Below, piece after piece: positions 42,104 to 50,383 of a DNA stretch of 64,000 nt. The DNA is from Agromyces mediolanus. Its GTDB lineage: Bacteria; Actinomycetota; Actinomycetes; Actinomycetales; Microbacteriaceae. The stretch lies in assembly GCF_014648575.1 (NCBI RefSeq), contig NZ_BMRJ01000002.1, positions 697,736-761,735 of the forward strand. Reading direction: 5' to 3'. The notes under the pieces were generated by a model, which had not been told where the DNA came from, ran no database searches, and saw only the letters and a list, made by a program, of their open reading frames with translations. The position numbers were made by a program, and so were the translations under genes. Each line of letters starts with the position of its first letter. Position 1 is the stretch's first letter.

Positions 42104-42994
42104 ATGCGCGCTGCCCACCGAGTCATCCTCGACACCGACCTCGGCTCCGACGTCGACGACGCCATGGCGCTCAGCCAGCTGCTCGGCCTGCCCGCCGTCG
42201 AGCTGGTCGGCGTCACCACCGTCTACGGCGACACGCTGCTGCGCGCCCGGATGAGCCGCCGCATCGTCGAGCTCGCCGGCCGCGACGTGCCCGTCTACGC
42301 GGGCCGCGCCGAGACCCGTTCGGGCCGGGAGATCTGGTGGGCCGGCCACGAGGGCGCGCTGCTCGACGACCTCGAGCGCGAGCGCGTCGAGGCCGGCGAC
42401 GCCGTCGACTTCCTCGTCGAGCAGGTCGTCGGCAACCCGGGCGAGATCGACGTCGTCGCGATCGGGCCGCTCACGAACATCGCCGCCGCGATCGAGGCCG
42501 ACGAGCGCTTCGCCGGCGCCGTGCGCCACCTCTGGATCATGGGCGGCTCCTTCACCGACGACGAGCCCGAGCACAACCTGCGCAGCGACTCGGCGGCCGC
42601 CGAGCTCGTCTTCGGCGCCGGCATCCCGACCACCGTCACGGGACTCGAGGTGACCCGCCGCGTCGAGATCCGCCGCGACCAGCTCGACCGCATCGGGGCG
42701 GCGGGTGCGCTCGGCGCGCTCGTCCTCGCCGAGGTCGAGCAGTGGTGGCGCTACTGGAACGTCGAGTGGAACGTGCCGCACGACCCGGTGACCGTGCTCA
42801 CGCTGACCGAGCCGGGCCTGTTCGAGGTCTCCGAGCCGGGCACGGTGACGATCGAGCGCGACGGCGAGGGCGAGGGACGCAGTGTCTTCGCCCCGGGGGG
42901 CGGCGCGACGCGGGTGGTGCGCGAGCTGGATGCCGAGGCCGTCGCCGAGCACATCGTCACCGCGATCGTGGCCGCCGGGAGCGCCGCGGCCTGA
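42104..42994 (+). CDS. Inosine-uridine-preferring nucleoside hydrolase family protein
   Basis: 296 aa. The calcium- and ribose-binding cluster DTDLGSDVDDAMAL (10-23) is diagnostic; GPLTNIAAAI and the WIMGGS strand follow. It splits N-ribosides into base and ribose. AAAGGAG precedes the ATG and the spacing of 58 bases from the permease keeps it in the operon. It suggests that the importer brings in nucleosides or that hydrolysis supplies ribose. The active-site His of the classic enzymes near the C-terminus is not obvious. Confidence 0.85.
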   Translation: MRAAHRVILDTDLGSDVDDAMALSQLLGLPAVELVGVTTVYGDTLLRARMSRRIVELAGRDVPVYAGRAETRSGREIWWAGHEGALLDDLERERVEAGDAVDFLVEQVVGNPGEIDVVAIGPLTNIAAAIEADERFAGAVRHLWIMGGSFTDDEPEHNLRSDSAAAELVFGAGIPTTVTGLEVTRRVEIRRDQLDRIGAAGALGALVLAEVEQWWRYWNVEWNVPHDPVTVLTLTEPGLFEVSEPGTVTIERDGEGEGRSVFAPGGGATRVVRELDAEAVAEHIVTAIVAAGSAAA

Positions 42995-43015
42995 GCACGG
43001 TGCCCGTGTCCGATC

Positions 43016-43093
43016 CCGGCGGGAGGAGACCGTCACCCCGGGAGGTCGTTCCGCGGCCCGGAATCCTCCCTGAGTGACGATCTCCTCCGCCGG
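43016..43093. terminator. 78-nt nested hairpin between convergent genes
   Basis: The outer arms (GGAGGAGACCGTCAC and GTGACGATCTCCTCC) differ at one position and extend into CCGGCG/CGCCGG. The inner part folds again (GGGAGG...TTCCG...CGGAA...CCTCCC). So large a structure is more than a terminator needs and may be a small MITE-like element or a structured RNA. Confidence 0.6.
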
Positions 43094-43112
43094 GGCCGAG
43101 GCGTCGGCGCCG

Positions 43113-43150
43113 CCTCAGTTGATCCAGTAGTCCTCAGTTGATCCAGTAGT
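43113..43150. repeat. 19-bp tandem duplication at the 3' end of a secreted-peptide gene
   Basis: CCTCAGTTGATCCAGTAGT occurs twice without a gap. The upstream-in-gene copy holds the last codons and stop of the secreted peptide; the other copy is an exact extra 3' end in the flank. A recent replication slip is likely. Confidence 0.85.
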
Positions 43151-43373
43151 AGGAGAACGCCCACTTCTGGTCGTACGAGCGCTTGTGGCACGCCGTCACG
43201 ATGCGCGCGCCGAGCCCCCGGTACTGGTTCGAAATGCGCTGGCAGTCGGTCTGGCTGTATCCCGTGATGTAGTACCAGGTCTGCGGTGCGGCGTTCGCGA
43301 CGGCCGAGCCGCCGAACACCATCGCGAGGCTGACTCCGAGAGCCGCCAGGGTCTTCACTCCACGTGCACGCAT
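43134..43373 (-). CDS. Small secreted two-cysteine protein, paralogue of 50384-50659
   Basis: 79 aa: basic N-terminus, hydrophobic core and cleavage site ANA-AP, leaving a mature protein of about 50 residues rich in Tyr, Trp and Arg with two Cys (TDCQ and TACH). The end reads QKWAFSYYWIN. The same layout (Cys-Gln, second Cys before a basic block, then KW-x-F) recurs in the second secreted protein 7 kb away. No enzymatic motif; an extracellular antimicrobial or signalling role is possible but unproven. The ATG at 43373 is chosen for the signal peptide. Confidence 0.7.
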   Translation of the reverse strand: MRARGVKTLAALGVSLAMVFGGSAVANAAPQTWYYITGYSQTDCQRISNQYRGLGARIVTACHKRSYDQKWAFSYYWIN

Positions 43374-43487
43374 CTGCGTTCCTTCCCCCGAACGGTGCAC
43401 CGGGGCGGTCGCCCGCGGTGGCGTGCGCCCAGGCTAGCGACGAGGCGGGCGCCGAGGGAATGGGCAGGGCTGCCCATGCCGGAGGGC

Positions 43488-44567
43488 TCAGCCGAAGCGC
43501 AGTTCGTCGCGGGCGCGACGACGCGCCGACCAGGCTCGCGCCGCGCTCAGCACGAGGGTGAGCACGGTGGCGACGGCGGCGAGGCCGTTGAGCCAGCCGG
43601 GGACGGCGTCGAGGGGCATGGTGAGCTGCTCACCTCGCTCGGCGGCGATGAAGAGACCGGACGCGCCCGCCGCCGCGAGCCCGATCGCGGCGATGATGAT
43701 CGCCGCCCTCAGGAACGGATCGATTCGGCGCTCGATCGCGCCGCCGGTGCCGGGCGGGCTCGGCCTGCGAAGCCGCAGCCGGGGTGCGGTTCTGCCTGTG
43801 AGGGCGAGCCGCGACGCCGCCTCCACATACCAGGCGAGGAGCGCGGCGCCGCCCGTACGCCGCGCCCGCTGCTCGGCGACGGCCCGGCCGAGCTGGCGCG
43901 AGCCGCGGCGCCAGCGCTCCGCGACGAGGACATCGGAGATGGTGTCCCGTGGCAGTTCACGCCGCTCGACGAGCTGTTCGAGGGCCTGCGTCGGGGCCGC
44001 ATCGGCCCAAGCGGAGGCCGGACTCGCGCCCGCCTTTCGCGCTCGCTCCAGCGTCTGCGCCGAGAGAATGCAGAAGCGCCACTCGAACGGCGCGCGAGCG
44101 CGCCATGCACGTTCGCGGAGGGCGAGCGTGACGATCATCGGCACCAGGGCGAGCACGAGGACGCCGAACGAGAGCACCAGCCAACCCGTCGAGCGCGTCC
44201 CCAGGAACGTCAGCAGGGTCCAGATCGCCTGCGCCCCGCCGAGTCCAAAGACAAGCCAAGCGAGCAGAGTCGGTGCGCTCCAGATGCCGAGCCAAGCGTC
44301 GTGCGCGGTGCGAGCGGCCCGGCCGCTCGCCGCCTCGAGCCGCGCATGGCTCGGTCCGACGGGTGCCGGCCTCGGAGCCAGCGGAGCCGTGCAGACTCGC
44401 CACCACCGCGGCAGGCGCGCCGCCCGCTGCTCCCAACGCCCGAGTCGGAACCCTGCGCCCCACGGCGCCATGCCGACCATCACCGTCCACCCCCAGACCA
44501 GGGCGAGCAGGAAGATGAGCGTCAGGGAGGCGAGCCAGTACTGGCTCCAGAGCAGGGCGGGCAGCAT
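43488..44567 (-). CDS. Hypothetical membrane protein, five to six helices
   Basis: 359 aa. Helices near the N-terminus (YWLASLTLIFLLALVWGWTVMVG), a pair in the middle (LLAWLVFGLGGAQAIWTLLTFLG, GWLVLSFGVLVLALVPMIVTLAL) and a pair near the C-terminus (AAIIIAAIGLAAAGASGLFI, WLNGLAAVATVLTLVLSAA). Long Arg-rich cytoplasmic parts separate them. Family not recognised. The frame extends much further upstream, but family-like hydrophobic sequence begins only at the chosen ATG. Confidence 0.6.
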   Translation of the reverse strand: MLPALLWSQYWLASLTLIFLLALVWGWTVMVGMAPWGAGFRLGRWEQRAARLPRWWRVCTAPLAPRPAPVGPSHARLEAASGRAARTAHDAWLGIWSAPTLLAWLVFGLGGAQAIWTLLTFLGTRSTGWLVLSFGVLVLALVPMIVTLALRERAWRARAPFEWRFCILSAQTLERARKAGASPASAWADAAPTQALEQLVERRELPRDTISDVLVAERWRRGSRQLGRAVAEQRARRTGGAALLAWYVEAASRLALTGRTAPRLRLRRPSPPGTGGAIERRIDPFLRAAIIIAAIGLAAAGASGLFIAAERGEQLTMPLDAVPGWLNGLAAVATVLTLVLSAARAWSARRRARDELRFG

Positions 44568-44679
44568 CCGTCCACTCTCGGGCACACGCCCGACACGCGC
44601 CGCGGGCCATCCACAGCTCAGCCGAGCTCGGCCGCGACCCGGAGCAGCGCGGCGCCGAGCGCAGCATCGGGCGCCGAGC

Positions 44680-45858
44680 TCATGCAGACCGCCCCGCGTC
44701 GTCCAGCACCGCGCGTGCGTGCCGTCGCACCACCTCGAAGGGGGAGCCGAGCGCCGCGCGGGCGGTCGCCGCCTCGGCAGGCTCGATGGTGCAGTAGCCA
44801 CTGCCGGGGCGGAGCTCGTCGAGCATCGCCTCGGCCAGCTCCGGGTGCTCGGTGAGGGCGGCTTCGAGCGGGGCGTAGTCGAGCGGCAGGTGCCGAACCG
44901 CGCGGTCGCGGAACGAGGTGTACGGGGCGGCGAGCCCGCGCAGCAGCACGGGGCGAGGCATCCGCTCGGCCTCGGCGAGCACGAGGTCGAGGCGACCGAG
45001 TCGCGCGAGCGCTGCGGCGGCCCAGGCGCGGTCGGGCTCCGGCAGCTTCTTCGCGCGCAGCACCGTCGCAAGGGCGTCGATTACGTCGTCACGGGGGATG
45101 CCGAGGTCGGCGAGCAGCTTCGCCCACTGCCACCGGCGCTGCGAGCGAGGCATCCGCTCGAGCGCGACGTCGACGGATGCCTCGCCGAGCTCGCGCAGCA
45201 AGCGCTCCGCCTGCTCGGTGGAGACGACGCCCGGCGTGTACGCGTCGAGCAGCTCGCCGAGGGCAGCGGCCCGCGCGGGCGCGGGAAGCGCCTCGAGGCG
45301 GGCCAGCTCCTGCGCCTCTTCGCCGAGCTCGGGGAAGTGCCGCTCGAGCTCGGCCTTCGTGAGGCTCAGGGGGACGAGCTCCCACGCCTCGTCCATGGCG
45401 AGGGCGAGGAACCCCGGGGCGACGGCGCCCTCGGTGCGCAGCCGCTTCTTCGCCGTCTTCGCGGCGGTGGCGAAGCTGCGGAGGAACCGCGCGAAGATCG
45501 CCTCCCAGTGGGCGTCGTCGCCCCGGGCGGCCGCCTCGACGCGGGCCGCCCAGGCGTCGTCGGCCTCGCTCGGATCGAGCTGGAAGGCCCAGTCGGCAGG
45601 ACTCCACCGCAGCTCCTCGGTGCTGAAGCTCGAATCCTCGGCGGCCGCCGCGAGCGACTCCTCGCTGCCGACGGCGAGCCCCGGCCACGCGATCACTCCG
45701 CCGGTCTCGCCGGAGAAGACATGGGACGCGACGCCGAACACGCGTTCACCGGGGTGCTGCGCGAAGAAGGCGTGGACCGCCTCGGCGTAGCGCTCCGCGA
45801 TGTGCGCCTCGAGGGCGCGCCAGTCGGCGGCGCTCATGGCGGTGCGCTCGCGGGTCAT
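44680..45858 (-). CDS. Hypothetical protein with DUF4303-like N-terminus and helical repeats
   Basis: 392 aa. The first 110 residues (ALEAHIAERYAEAVHAFFAQ, VFGVASHVFSGETGGVIAWPG, EELRWSPADWAFQLDP) resemble DUF4303, a family of small proteins often linked with polymorphic-toxin immunity. The remaining part is alpha-helical with repeating Leu-Ala patterns like HEAT repeats. Its ATG overlaps the stop of the VOC gene (ATGA), which fixes the start. Function unknown. Confidence 0.65.
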   Translation of the reverse strand: MTRERTAMSAADWRALEAHIAERYAEAVHAFFAQHPGERVFGVASHVFSGETGGVIAWPGLAVGSEESLAAAAEDSSFSTEELRWSPADWAFQLDPSEADDAWAARVEAAARGDDAHWEAIFARFLRSFATAAKTAKKRLRTEGAVAPGFLALAMDEAWELVPLSLTKAELERHFPELGEEAQELARLEALPAPARAAALGELLDAYTPGVVSTEQAERLLRELGEASVDVALERMPRSQRRWQWAKLLADLGIPRDDVIDALATVLRAKKLPEPDRAWAAAALARLGRLDLVLAEAERMPRPVLLRGLAAPYTSFRDRAVRHLPLDYAPLEAALTEHPELAEAMLDELRPGSGYCTIEPAEAATARAALGSPFEVVRRHARAVLDDAGRSA

Positions 45859-46241
45859 CGGTCGCTCACGGCGAGGCGGTTGCCCTCGCTGTCGGTGAAC
45901 TCGGCGACGGTCTGCCCGTCGGGCAGCGTGGTCGCGGGGTAGAGCTCGACGGCGGCTCGCGCGAGGGCGGCGGCGAGCGTCGCCGGCACGTCGTCGACCG
46001 TGACGTACACGCGGGTGCCTGCGAGGGCGGGCTCGTAGCTCTCACCGGTCATGAGCGCGATGAGCGCACCCTCGGGCAGGGCGGCAGCGTCGTCCGTCGG
46101 CTCGTCCAACACCGCGGCCGGGTGCCCGTCGATGACCGTGCGCCGCGCGCTCGCGCCGAACACCTCGGCGTAGAACGCGACCGCCCGGTCGAGGTCGATC
46201 GCCGGAATCTCGACGTACGTCGCGCGGACAGCTGGGCTCAT
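45855..46241 (-). CDS. VOC (glyoxalase/bleomycin-resistance) family protein
   Basis: 128 aa. ATYVEIPAIDLDRAVAFYAEVFG at the N-terminus and PDGQTVAEFTDSEGNRLAV at the end are typical VOC half-barrels; a metal residue Glu lies in AEFTDSEGN. Reaction unknown. Coupled to the downstream helical-repeat protein. Confidence 0.8.
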   Translation of the reverse strand: MSPAVRATYVEIPAIDLDRAVAFYAEVFGASARRTVIDGHPAAVLDEPTDDAAALPEGALIALMTGESYEPALAGTRVYVTVDDVPATLAAALARAAVELYPATTLPDGQTVAEFTDSEGNRLAVSDR

Positions 46242-46389
46242 ATGCCGATCCTCGCATGCGCCTCCGACGAGTGGAAGGCGATCGGGGTTGGGGGCGCCCC
46301 GTTCCGGTTCGGCGACGATCGCGCATCGCTTCCGCAACGGATGCCTCGGCTGCACGTCGCGCGGGATCATTCCCTGGCAGGCTCGGGGC

Positions 46390-46875
46390 ATGCGCAGCAG
46401 ACCGACCACCACGACGGCCGTCGCCGCGCTCGCCGGCGGCCTCGCGCTCGCACTGAGCGGCTGCGCCGGCCCCGGTGTCGTCGCCTGCTCGGCCGTCGGC
46501 TACCTCTACGACGGCCCGGCGGTCGTCGCCTTCGACCCGGAGCTGCCCGACGACGTCCTCGTCTCGGCCTGCTTCGGCGCCGGGTGCGCACCCGCGCCCG
46601 TCGATCGGGGAGCCGAGCCCACGGTCGGCGAGACCATGCCCGGCGGGGTCTGGCGGGTGCCGCAGGCGGCGCCGTACCTCGGCGCGGGCGTGTACGGCGA
46701 CGGGAGTGAGCGCAGCTTGCGCGTGGTCGTCGAGGCCATCGACGGGACCGGCCTGGTCGACGGCGAGTACAAGATCCCGGTCGCGGTCGAGCGCACCGGC
46801 ATGTTCGGCGAGTGCCCGGGCCCGTTCCGCTTCGAGACGCTCGTCGTCGGGGCATCCGAGCGATCCACGGAGTGA
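46390..46875 (+). CDS. Secreted lipoprotein, unknown function
   Basis: 161 aa. Signal peptide with lipobox ALSGC, mature part of about 135 residues with several Cys (VACSAVGYLYDG, SACFGAGCAPAP, GECPGPFR), so disulfide-bonded. Predicted beta-rich. An extracytoplasmic binding role is plausible; no family recognised. Confidence 0.7.
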   Translation: MRSRPTTTTAVAALAGGLALALSGCAGPGVVACSAVGYLYDGPAVVAFDPELPDDVLVSACFGAGCAPAPVDRGAEPTVGETMPGGVWRVPQAAPYLGAGVYGDGSERSLRVVVEAIDGTGLVDGEYKIPVAVERTGMFGECPGPFRFETLVVGASERSTE

Positions 46876-46993
46876 GCCGTCGGCGGCCGGGGAATCGGCA
46901 TGTCCGGGCAGCGCATCGCGTTCGGGACACCGGCTGTGCCAGGCTGTGGGTGTTCCGCTGTGATGGGCACTGATGCGCAAGGAAAACGTGAAG

Positions 46994-47698
46994 ATGGAAC
47001 TGAGCGGTGTCCTCCTTCGACGACGAAGCCGGCCGGGCCTCCCGCGACGGCGGCGTATCGCCACCGTTCATGCGGCATTCCTCGCTCTGGTCGTCGGAGC
47101 TGTCGCGCTTCTCGAGGGCCGCGACGGCGGCCTCTCCGCCGCGCTCGGGGCAGCGACCGCGGTCACCGTGATGGCGCTGGTCTCGTTCGCCTTGTGGCCG
47201 CTGTACTTCGCGTTGGGGCGGGCGAATCTCCGCTCGGCGATGCAGCCAGCCGATGACCATCGCGCCATCGCCGTCCGCACGACCGCCGACTTCTCGACCT
47301 TCCCGCCGGCGGAGCTGAGCATCGTCCTCAGCTGGCTGCGGCCCTGGATCAGCTACCAGGCGATGACCTTGGACGAGCACACGCTGACCTTGCGCAACGC
47401 CGGGCGACGGCGTTGGTTGGCCGGTGCGCGGTTGCGCCTCGACCGAGTCGATTCGATCGAAGTTGGCACCGCGAACTTCGGCACGCTCGTGGAACGCGCG
47501 ATTCTCGTGAGCGGCTCCGCGAACGGCACGAGGTACGAGCTCGGCATCGTTCCGGTGGATGGGACATCGCGCACCATCGCCCCGGTCGATGATCCTGCCT
47601 ACCGGGATCTCCTCGGGGAACTGATCGCGCTCGCGAGCACTGCGGAGTCCGCGGCGGGACGGGTGCGTTCCGAGCACCCCCAGGAAGGTCGTCGGTGA
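46994..47698 (+). CDS. Hypothetical membrane protein with C-terminal PH-like domain
   Basis: 234 aa: basic N-terminus, two close helices (VHAAFLALVVGAVALLEG, AATAVTVMALVSFALWPLYFAL) and a soluble beta-rich C-terminal half (MTLDEHTLTLRNAGRRRWLAGARLRLDRVDSIEVG) like bacterial PH domains. The start at 46994 has AAGGA upstream; 46973 is an alternative that adds seven residues. Its stop overlaps the GTG of the next gene (GTGA), so they are coupled. Confidence 0.55.
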   Translation: MELSGVLLRRRSRPGLPRRRRIATVHAAFLALVVGAVALLEGRDGGLSAALGAATAVTVMALVSFALWPLYFALGRANLRSAMQPADDHRAIAVRTTADFSTFPPAELSIVLSWLRPWISYQAMTLDEHTLTLRNAGRRRWLAGARLRLDRVDSIEVGTANFGTLVERAILVSGSANGTRYELGIVPVDGTSRTIAPVDDPAYRDLLGELIALASTAESAAGRVRSEHPQEGRR

Positions 47699-48534
47699 GC
47701 GTCCCGATTCCACCATCCGCGCGCCCGGCCACCGTGGTCTGGGCGACGCTTCTGCTGTACGTGTGCGCCGGCCTGAGTCTCATCAACGCCGTCCCGTTGT
47801 TCCTGCCGGCCGCCGCTGCAGGGCTTCCCGCGGAGGTCGTTGCCCCCACTGTCGCGCTGCTCGCCCTCGTCTCGGCCGGGATCGTCGCGGTGCCGCTCCT
47901 CGCCGCGCTGGCGGCGCGGCGGCGGAGGCGGTGGCCGCGGCTCGTCGTCTCCGTCTACGCGGTCCTGATGACCGTGTCGGCGTTGAGCGGGCCGACCTCG
48001 AACCTGCTGCTCGTCGGCGTCGCGGTCGCGGCGCTCGCCCCGGCGATCCTGCTGTGGGTGCCGGCGTCGCGGGGCTTCGCGGTGCCCGCCGCGAGCGAAC
48101 GCGCCGAGCGCGGGAAGATCCCACGGGGGACCTGGCGGCCGGTGCCGGCTGCGGCGATCCCCGCCGCGGTCGCCTGGGCGAGCGGGCTGGTGACGCTGAC
48201 CGGGGGACTCTGGACCATCCCGATCATCTTCATGCTGCTGTTCTCAGCTTCTCAACCCGGGCTGTCGGTGAGCGAATGGCACCTTGTGCTGCTCACGGGA
48301 GCGTTCGCCGCCGCGCACTTCGCGGTCGCCTTCGCCTGCTGGCATGGACGGGCGTGGGCGTGGGCCGGCCTGCCCGTGCTGCTCGTCGTCGCGGCCGTGG
48401 TCTCGATCCGGGTGAACCCGGTCGCGCTCTTCGACGTCGCGCTGCTCGTCATCGCCGGCATGCTGCTGCTGACGCGAGACGCACGCGCGTACGTCGGGGC
48501 GTCCACGACACGTCGAGCGCCTACGAGGTCGTGA
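47695..48534 (+). CDS. Hypothetical polytopic membrane protein
   Basis: 279 aa with about eight hydrophobic segments and no recognised motif. GTG start within GTGA overlap of the preceding gene. The last 14 bases overlap the convergent membrane-protein gene on the other strand. Low similarity to anything I recognise. Confidence 0.65.
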   Translation: MSVPIPPSARPATVVWATLLLYVCAGLSLINAVPLFLPAAAAGLPAEVVAPTVALLALVSAGIVAVPLLAALAARRRRRWPRLVVSVYAVLMTVSALSGPTSNLLLVGVAVAALAPAILLWVPASRGFAVPAASERAERGKIPRGTWRPVPAAAIPAAVAWASGLVTLTGGLWTIPIIFMLLFSASQPGLSVSEWHLVLLTGAFAAAHFAVAFACWHGRAWAWAGLPVLLVVAAVVSIRVNPVALFDVALLVIAGMLLLTRDARAYVGASTTRRAPTRS

Positions 48535-48868
48535 TGAGGAACAGCACGACCACGAAGGGCACCAGCAGCACCACCGCGATGGGGAGCGCGAGCGCCGCCA
48601 GCAGCTGAATGGCGGTGGGCTGAACCCGGCGGCGCAGGTTCACGATGCCGAAGATGGTCGCGGCGAGCAGGAACGCGAGCGAGAACGCGTGCAGCGCGAT
48701 GGCGACGAAGGTGAGCGCGACCGCAGGCGGGGACCCCTGCTCGAGGAGCGCGACCCCGAACCACGCGCCGAGGGCCACGAGCTCCGCCACGAGCCCGACG
48801 ATGAGGTACCGGAACGCGAGGCGCGGGTTCGGCGTCGCCGCTCGGTCGTCAGTCGGTGAATCGCTCAT
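48521..48868 (-). CDS. Small membrane protein, three helices
   Basis: 115 aa: a polar 25-residue N-terminus and three helices (YLIVGLVAELVALGAWFGVALL, ALTFVAIALHAFSLAFLLAATIFGIV, LLAALALPIAVVLLVPFVVVLFLI). The ATG at 48868 is chosen because the upstream part of the frame is not family-like. Family not recognised. Confidence 0.6.
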   Translation of the reverse strand: MSDSPTDDRAATPNPRLAFRYLIVGLVAELVALGAWFGVALLEQGSPPAVALTFVAIALHAFSLAFLLAATIFGIVNLRRRVQPTAIQLLAALALPIAVVLLVPFVVVLFLITTS

Positions 48869-48962
48869 CGTGGCCCCCGGGTTCCTGCGTCGCGCCTGGT
48901 TCGCGACGCACGTGTCCCGGCACCCTATCAACCGTCGCACGCCGGCTCGTCGAGGCATCCGC

Positions 48963-49022
48963 TAGCCTGGCCGGGTGAGTTCTCCCGAAGCGTCCAGAGT
49001 CGAGCTGCCGGCCCGCCGGTAG
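48963..49022 (+). promoter_or_regulatory. Leaderless promoter and 15-codon leader ORF before Cmx-like exporter
   Basis: TAGCCT (48963-48968) stands six bases before a GTG that opens a 15-residue frame (MSSPEASRVELPARR) with stop at 49020-49022. The MFS start lies 132 bases further. Upstream short peptides that regulate by ribosome stalling are established for chloramphenicol-resistance genes; whether this one is such a leader or a truncated gene start is open. Confidence 0.4.
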
Positions 49023-49147
49023 CTCCGACCTCGATCGCGCCCTCTGAGCGGCGCGCGCTTCGCTGCATCGACCCCTCGATGCAAGACGCCCTGGTCCGGG
49101 GCTCCGGTGTGCCGGTCCGTATCGACCGACCGTTACCCTCATCGGAG
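49023..49147 (+). promoter_or_regulatory. Structured leader with hairpin and possible RBS-sequestering pair
   Basis: TGCATCGA and TCGATGCA (49064-49083) form an eight-pair hairpin with a CCCC loop. CTCCGA directly after the leader-ORF stop (49023-49028) is complementary to TCGGAG (49142-49147), the ribosome site of the exporter gene. Closing this helix would hide the ribosome site. Confidence 0.35.
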
Positions 49148-49154
49148 TTCACTC

Positions 49155-50327
49155 ATGCCAATCCTCATCGTGCTGCTCGCCGTCGCGGTCTTCGCGCAGG
49201 GCACCTCGGAGTTCATGCTCGCCGGCCTCCTGCCGGCGATCGCCACCGAGCTCGACGTCACCGTGCCGGAAGCGGCGCTGCTCACCACCGCCTTCGCCGT
49301 CGGCATGGTCGTCGGCGCCCCGCTCATGGCGGCACTCGCCCGGCGCTGGTCGCCGCGGATCGCGCTGTCGGCGCTGCTCATCGGCTTCATCGCCATGCAC
49401 GTCGTCGGCGCCCTGACCGGCAGCTTCGGCGTGCTGCTCGCGACCCGCGTCGTCGCGGCGCTCTGCAACGCCGGCTTCCTCGCCGTCACCCTGTCGACCG
49501 TGTCGGCGCTCGTGCCGCCGCAGCGGCTCGCCCGCGCGCTCGCCGTGATCCTCGGCGGCACGACGCTCGCCCTCATCGTCGGCGTCCCAGCCGGCGCCGC
49601 GGTCGGCGCGCTGCTCGACTGGCGGGCGGCGCTCTGGGGCGTCGCGATCCTGTCGCTCCCGGCGCTCCTCGGCGTCGCGCTCGCCGTGCCGAGGCGGACG
49701 GATGCCTCGCCGGCGCCCCGCGAGCAGGCACCCGCCGCGCCGCCGCTCCGGACGGAGCTTGCCGAACTCCGCCGCCCGCCGCTGCTCCGCCCGCTCACGC
49801 TCGGGGCGCTCGTGAACGGCGCGACGTTCTGCGCGTTCACCTTCCTCGCGCCGCTCGTGACCGAGCGCGCCGGACTCGACGAGTCGGCGGTACCGCTCGT
49901 GCTGGCGCTGTTCGGGCTCGGCGCGTTCCTCGGCGTGTGGTCAGCCGGGCGCTTCGGCGACCGGCATGCGCGAGGCATGCTGCGGTTCGGGGGCGTCGCG
50001 CTGCTCGCCGGCTGGTGCGCCTTCGCGCTGCTCGCCGCGAGCCCGGCCGCGCTGCTCGTGCTCACCTTCGTGCAGGGTGCGCTGTCGTTCGCGGTCGGGA
50101 GCACGCTCATCGCCGCGTCGATGCGCGTCGCGACGGGGGCGCCGACCATGGCGGGCTCGTACGCGACCGCATCGCTCAACGTCGGTGCGGCCGTCGGACC
50201 GGTGCTCGGCGGCGCGGCCTACGCGAGCGCGCTCGGCGCGGTCGGGCCGCTGCTGGTGAGCGCGGGGCTCGTCGCGGTGGCCGGGGTGGTTGCGGTGGCG
50301 GCGGGGGTCCGGCGGTCGCAGGGATGA
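49155..50327 (+). CDS. MFS drug exporter, Cmx/CmrA chloramphenicol-efflux-like
   Basis: 390 aa with 12 helices. The N-terminus (LLAVAVFAQGTSEFMLAGLLPAIA), AFAVGMVVGAPLMAALARR in helix 2-3, and the length match the Cmx/CmrA branch of the DHA1 family, proton antiporters that expel chloramphenicol or other small molecules. The CDS start has CGGAG at the correct distance. Resistance activity is inferred from family only; many members in soil actinobacteria have other substrates such as sugars. Confidence 0.8.
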   Translation: MPILIVLLAVAVFAQGTSEFMLAGLLPAIATELDVTVPEAALLTTAFAVGMVVGAPLMAALARRWSPRIALSALLIGFIAMHVVGALTGSFGVLLATRVVAALCNAGFLAVTLSTVSALVPPQRLARALAVILGGTTLALIVGVPAGAAVGALLDWRAALWGVAILSLPALLGVALAVPRRTDASPAPREQAPAAPPLRTELAELRRPPLLRPLTLGALVNGATFCAFTFLAPLVTERAGLDESAVPLVLALFGLGAFLGVWSAGRFGDRHARGMLRFGGVALLAGWCAFALLAASPAALLVLTFVQGALSFAVGSTLIAASMRVATGAPTMAGSYATASLNVGAAVGPVLGGAAYASALGAVGPLLVSAGLVAVAGVVAVAAGVRRSQG

Positions 50328-50383
50328 GTCGAGGGGCGCCCCGATCGCGGGGCGGCCCTCGGCTCGTTCGGCTCAGTGCCGGC

